This document shows, one piece after another, positions 5,333-6,440 of a DNA stretch of 6,440 bases. Under the pieces are notes generated by a model. That model was not told the DNA's origin. It did not search any database and saw only the letters and a program-made list of their open reading frames with translations. Origin of the DNA: an uncultured Ardenticatenia bacterium (GTDB lineage: Bacteria; Chloroflexota; Anaerolineae; Promineifilales; Promineifilaceae). A program made the translations under genes and the position numbers. Every line of letters starts with the position of its first letter. Position 1 is the stretch's first letter. The DNA lies in NCBI GenBank assembly GCA_937858165.1, contig CALLZA010000393.1:1-6440 (forward strand), written 5' to 3'.

Positions 5333-5733
5333 CCACTCAATTGATAGAGTTCTACAAGAACGCCGCCCGTGCTTTTCGGATGCACAAAGGCGTACTTCCG
5401 CCCGCCGTGCCCTTCCTGCGGCTGCTCGTTGATGAGTTGCACGTTGTGCTCGCGCAGTTGGGCCAGCGTGGCCTCGATGTCATCGACCTCGAAGCACATG
5501 TGGTGGATGCCCGGGCCGCGCTTCTCCAGAAAACGGGCCACGCCGGTGTCGGCTACGGTCGGCTTTAGCAATTCAACGTTGCTGTCGCCCACGGGCAGGA
5601 AGGCCACGTCGACGCCTTCTTCCGGCACGGACTCGGTGCGCGCCAGCTTCAGCCCCAGCGCGCCTTCCCAGAACGCCACTGCACCCTCCAGATCGGGCAC
5701 GATGATGGCGATGTGGTTGATGTTCTTGATCAT
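5326..5733 (-). CDS. mce: Methylmalonyl-CoA epimerase
   Basis: The enzyme interconverts (2S)- and (2R)-methylmalonyl-CoA, between propionyl-CoA carboxylase and methylmalonyl-CoA mutase, feeding propionyl units into or out of succinyl-CoA. It is a vicinal-oxygen-chelate (glyoxalase-like) metal protein with two beta-alpha-beta-beta-beta modules. INHIAIIVPDLEGAVAFWEG (5-24) opens module one, with His7 as metal ligand. SNVELLKP (51-58) holds Glu54 where another ligand is expected. GIHHMCFEVDDIEATL (75-90) opens module two, with His77 or His78. GVLVELYQ (124-131) supplies Glu128. The 135-residue length is normal. The ATG at 5731-5733 has GAGGT 6 nt upstream. The final residues and stop come from a palindromic repeat. 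The carboxylase and mutase genes are not in this window; the next gene upstream is malate dehydrogenase. Confidence 0.94.
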   Translation of the reverse strand: MIKNINHIAIIVPDLEGAVAFWEGALGLKLARTESVPEEGVDVAFLPVGDSNVELLKPTVADTGVARFLEKRGPGIHHMCFEVDDIEATLAQLREHNVQLINEQPQEGHGGRKYAFVHPKSTGGVLVELYQLSGE

Positions 5734-5739
5734 AGAAAG

Positions 5740-5744
5740 ACCTC
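5740..5744 (-). promoter_or_regulatory. Ribosome binding site of mce
   Basis: GAGGT on the minus strand lies 6 nt before the mce ATG, just outside the hairpin at 5749-5810. If that hairpin formed in the mRNA it would stop 4 nt short of the site and leave it free. Confidence 0.7.
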
Positions 5745-5748
5745 AAGA

Positions 5749-5810
5749 GAACCACAGATTACGCAGATTTCACAGATTGGTTCTAAACCAATCTGTGAAA
5801 TCTGTGGTTC
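5749..5810. repeat. Palindromic element E, between mdh and mce
   Basis: The right arm (5786-5810) pairs over 25 bases with 5749-5760 plus 5770-5782; nine bases, ACGCAGATT (5761-5769), bulge out of the left arm. The loop is CTA (5783-5785). The ACCACAGATT...CACAGATT units also occur in the centre of element D. It starts 7 nt after the mdh stop and has no T-run, so terminator function is doubtful. Confidence 0.9.
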
Positions 5811-5817
5811 CTATCTC

Positions 5818-6247
5818 TTATCTAAGCAAATCAGAAACGACGGCGCGCTCTTCGCGTAGTTCATCCTGGGTCAGGGCAACCTTCCCCTTGGCGAACTCCG
5901 TCCACTTCAGGTCCTGGACGATGTGGTAGCCGCCCTGCCCGTCGCTGACGACAGGGAAGGAGAACATCAGCCCCTGGTCGATGCCGTAGCTGCCGTCGGA
6001 CGGGACGACGGCCGAGAACCAATCCCCGTCCGGCGTCTTGTGCAGGAAGCTGCGCACGTGATCGAGCGCGGCGTTGGCCGCCGACATGGCCGACGACAGA
6101 CCGCGGGCGGCGATGATGGCCGCGCCGCGCTTCTGCACCGTCTCGATGAACGCCCCGCGCAGCCAGTCGTGGTCGCCGATGACGGTCATGGCCGGGTGGC
6201 CGTTAATGCGCGCGTTCTCAAAGTCGGGGTACTGGGTGGCGCTGTGG
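5818..6247 (-). CDS. mdh: Malate dehydrogenase, C-terminal part only
   Basis: NAD-dependent malate dehydrogenase interconverts malate and oxaloacetate in the TCA cycle. The genuine part is the last 142 residues. It begins exactly at the His of HSATQYPDF, which in this family is the catalytic proton acceptor of the GNHS motif. RGAAIIAARGLSSAMSAANA (41-60 of the fragment), HVRSFL, VPSDGSYGIDQGLMFSFPV and the closing LREERAVVSDLL helix match the cytosolic-type MDH group (about 325-330 residues) rather than the citrate-synthase-linked or lactate-type group. The first half, including the NAD-binding domain, is lost where adapter begins at 6248. The frame continues upstream as MCIRDS, which is adapter. 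The TAA stop (5818-5820) is followed after 7 nt by a palindromic repeat. Confidence 0.94.
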
Positions 6248-6329
6248 CTGTCTCTTATACACATCTGACGCTGCCGACGAGCGATCTAGTGTAGATCTCG
6301 GTGGTCGCCGTATCATTAAAAAAAAAAAA
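6248..6329. other. Nextera Read 1 adapter / i5 index / Illumina P5 with poly-A
   Basis: The segment beginning CTGTCTCTTATACACATCT (6248-6280) is the complement of the Nextera Read 1 transposon adapter. It is followed by the index GCGATCTA (6281-6288; complement TAGATCGC, the S501/N501 index as I remember it), the complement of P5 (6289-6317) and twelve A's (6318-6329). Together with the P7 side this shows both contig ends are library ends. The frames giving MCIRDS, VSYTHLTLPTSDLV and SLIHI come from it. Confidence 0.98.
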
Positions 6330-6440
6330 CACTAAGACACAGAGAGGCGAGGGCACATCAGTATCAGTAGCGACTCAACATATGAACGAGGCAATGAGAG
6401 AGCATCATAAGGGGAGCGTATAACTGGCAGAGGTAGAAGG
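6330..6440. other. Non-biological base calls beyond the sequencing adapter
   Basis: This lies past the P5 sequence and its poly-A run and has no template behind it. There is no credible reading frame and the composition differs from the insert. It is of the same nature as 1-115. Confidence 0.9.

Noticed and set aside
165..5929. Long open frames on the plus strand (for example 2868-3773 and 3801-5027)
   Set aside because: They lie opposite well-recognised minus-strand genes, show no family motifs, and are the usual antisense open frames of GC-rich DNA. Similar peptides at 2680-2714, 2876-2945 and 3066-3164 on both strands come from the palindromes.
6248..6264. Apparent start MCIRDS of the malate dehydrogenase frame
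   Set aside because: The ATG and following codons are the Nextera transposon end; the true start lies upstream of the sequenced insert.

Overview
The window is an assembled contig of one stretch of GC-rich bacterial DNA (about 194-6247) with untrimmed Illumina Nextera library sequence at both ends (116-193 and 6248-6329) and meaningless base calls outside that (1-115 and 6330-6440). Reading frames that run into the ends carry adapter-encoded peptides, so both terminal genes are cut by library construction and not by biology. No cellular biology should be read into the outer 193 bases on either side.

All six genes lie on the minus strand. In transcription order they are: the C-terminal part of malate dehydrogenase; methylmalonyl-CoA epimerase; dihydrolipoyl dehydrogenase; a P1/S58 (DmpA-like) aminopeptidase starting 3 nt after the previous stop; a GT4-type glycosyltransferase; an orphan HicB-like protein; and a CDP-glucose 4,6-dehydratase truncated at its 3' end. 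The first three are central carbon enzymes: the TCA cycle, the propionyl/methylmalonyl-CoA route and 2-oxoacid dehydrogenase complexes. The glycosyltransferase and the nucleotide-sugar dehydratase suggest a surface polysaccharide or glycan locus. Gene content and the many palindromic intergenic repeats would suit an uncultured, high-GC, filamentous-Chloroflexota-like bacterium from a metagenome. That assignment is an inference from general character, not from a marker gene.

The most unusual feature is the density of palindromic repeats. Five palindrome types plus short degenerate direct repeats fill nearly every gap between genes. Three different palindromes (2680-2714, 2876-2945, 3066-3164) sit inside the aminopeptidase gene without breaking its frame, and a fourth supplies its last codons and stop. 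Together they swell the protein to 426 residues. One insertion ends a few residues before the expected self-cleavage serine. Each of the three reads as a similar peptide on either strand. This resembles, in principle, the protein-coding palindromic elements known from Rickettsia, but the sequences here are not ones I can tie to a described family.

Two genes (hicB-like and the glycosyltransferase) have a perfect TATAAT exactly 6 nt before their start codons and no clear ribosome binding site, which suggests leaderless transcripts. The epimerase and the dihydrolipoyl dehydrogenase instead have ordinary Shine-Dalgarno sites.
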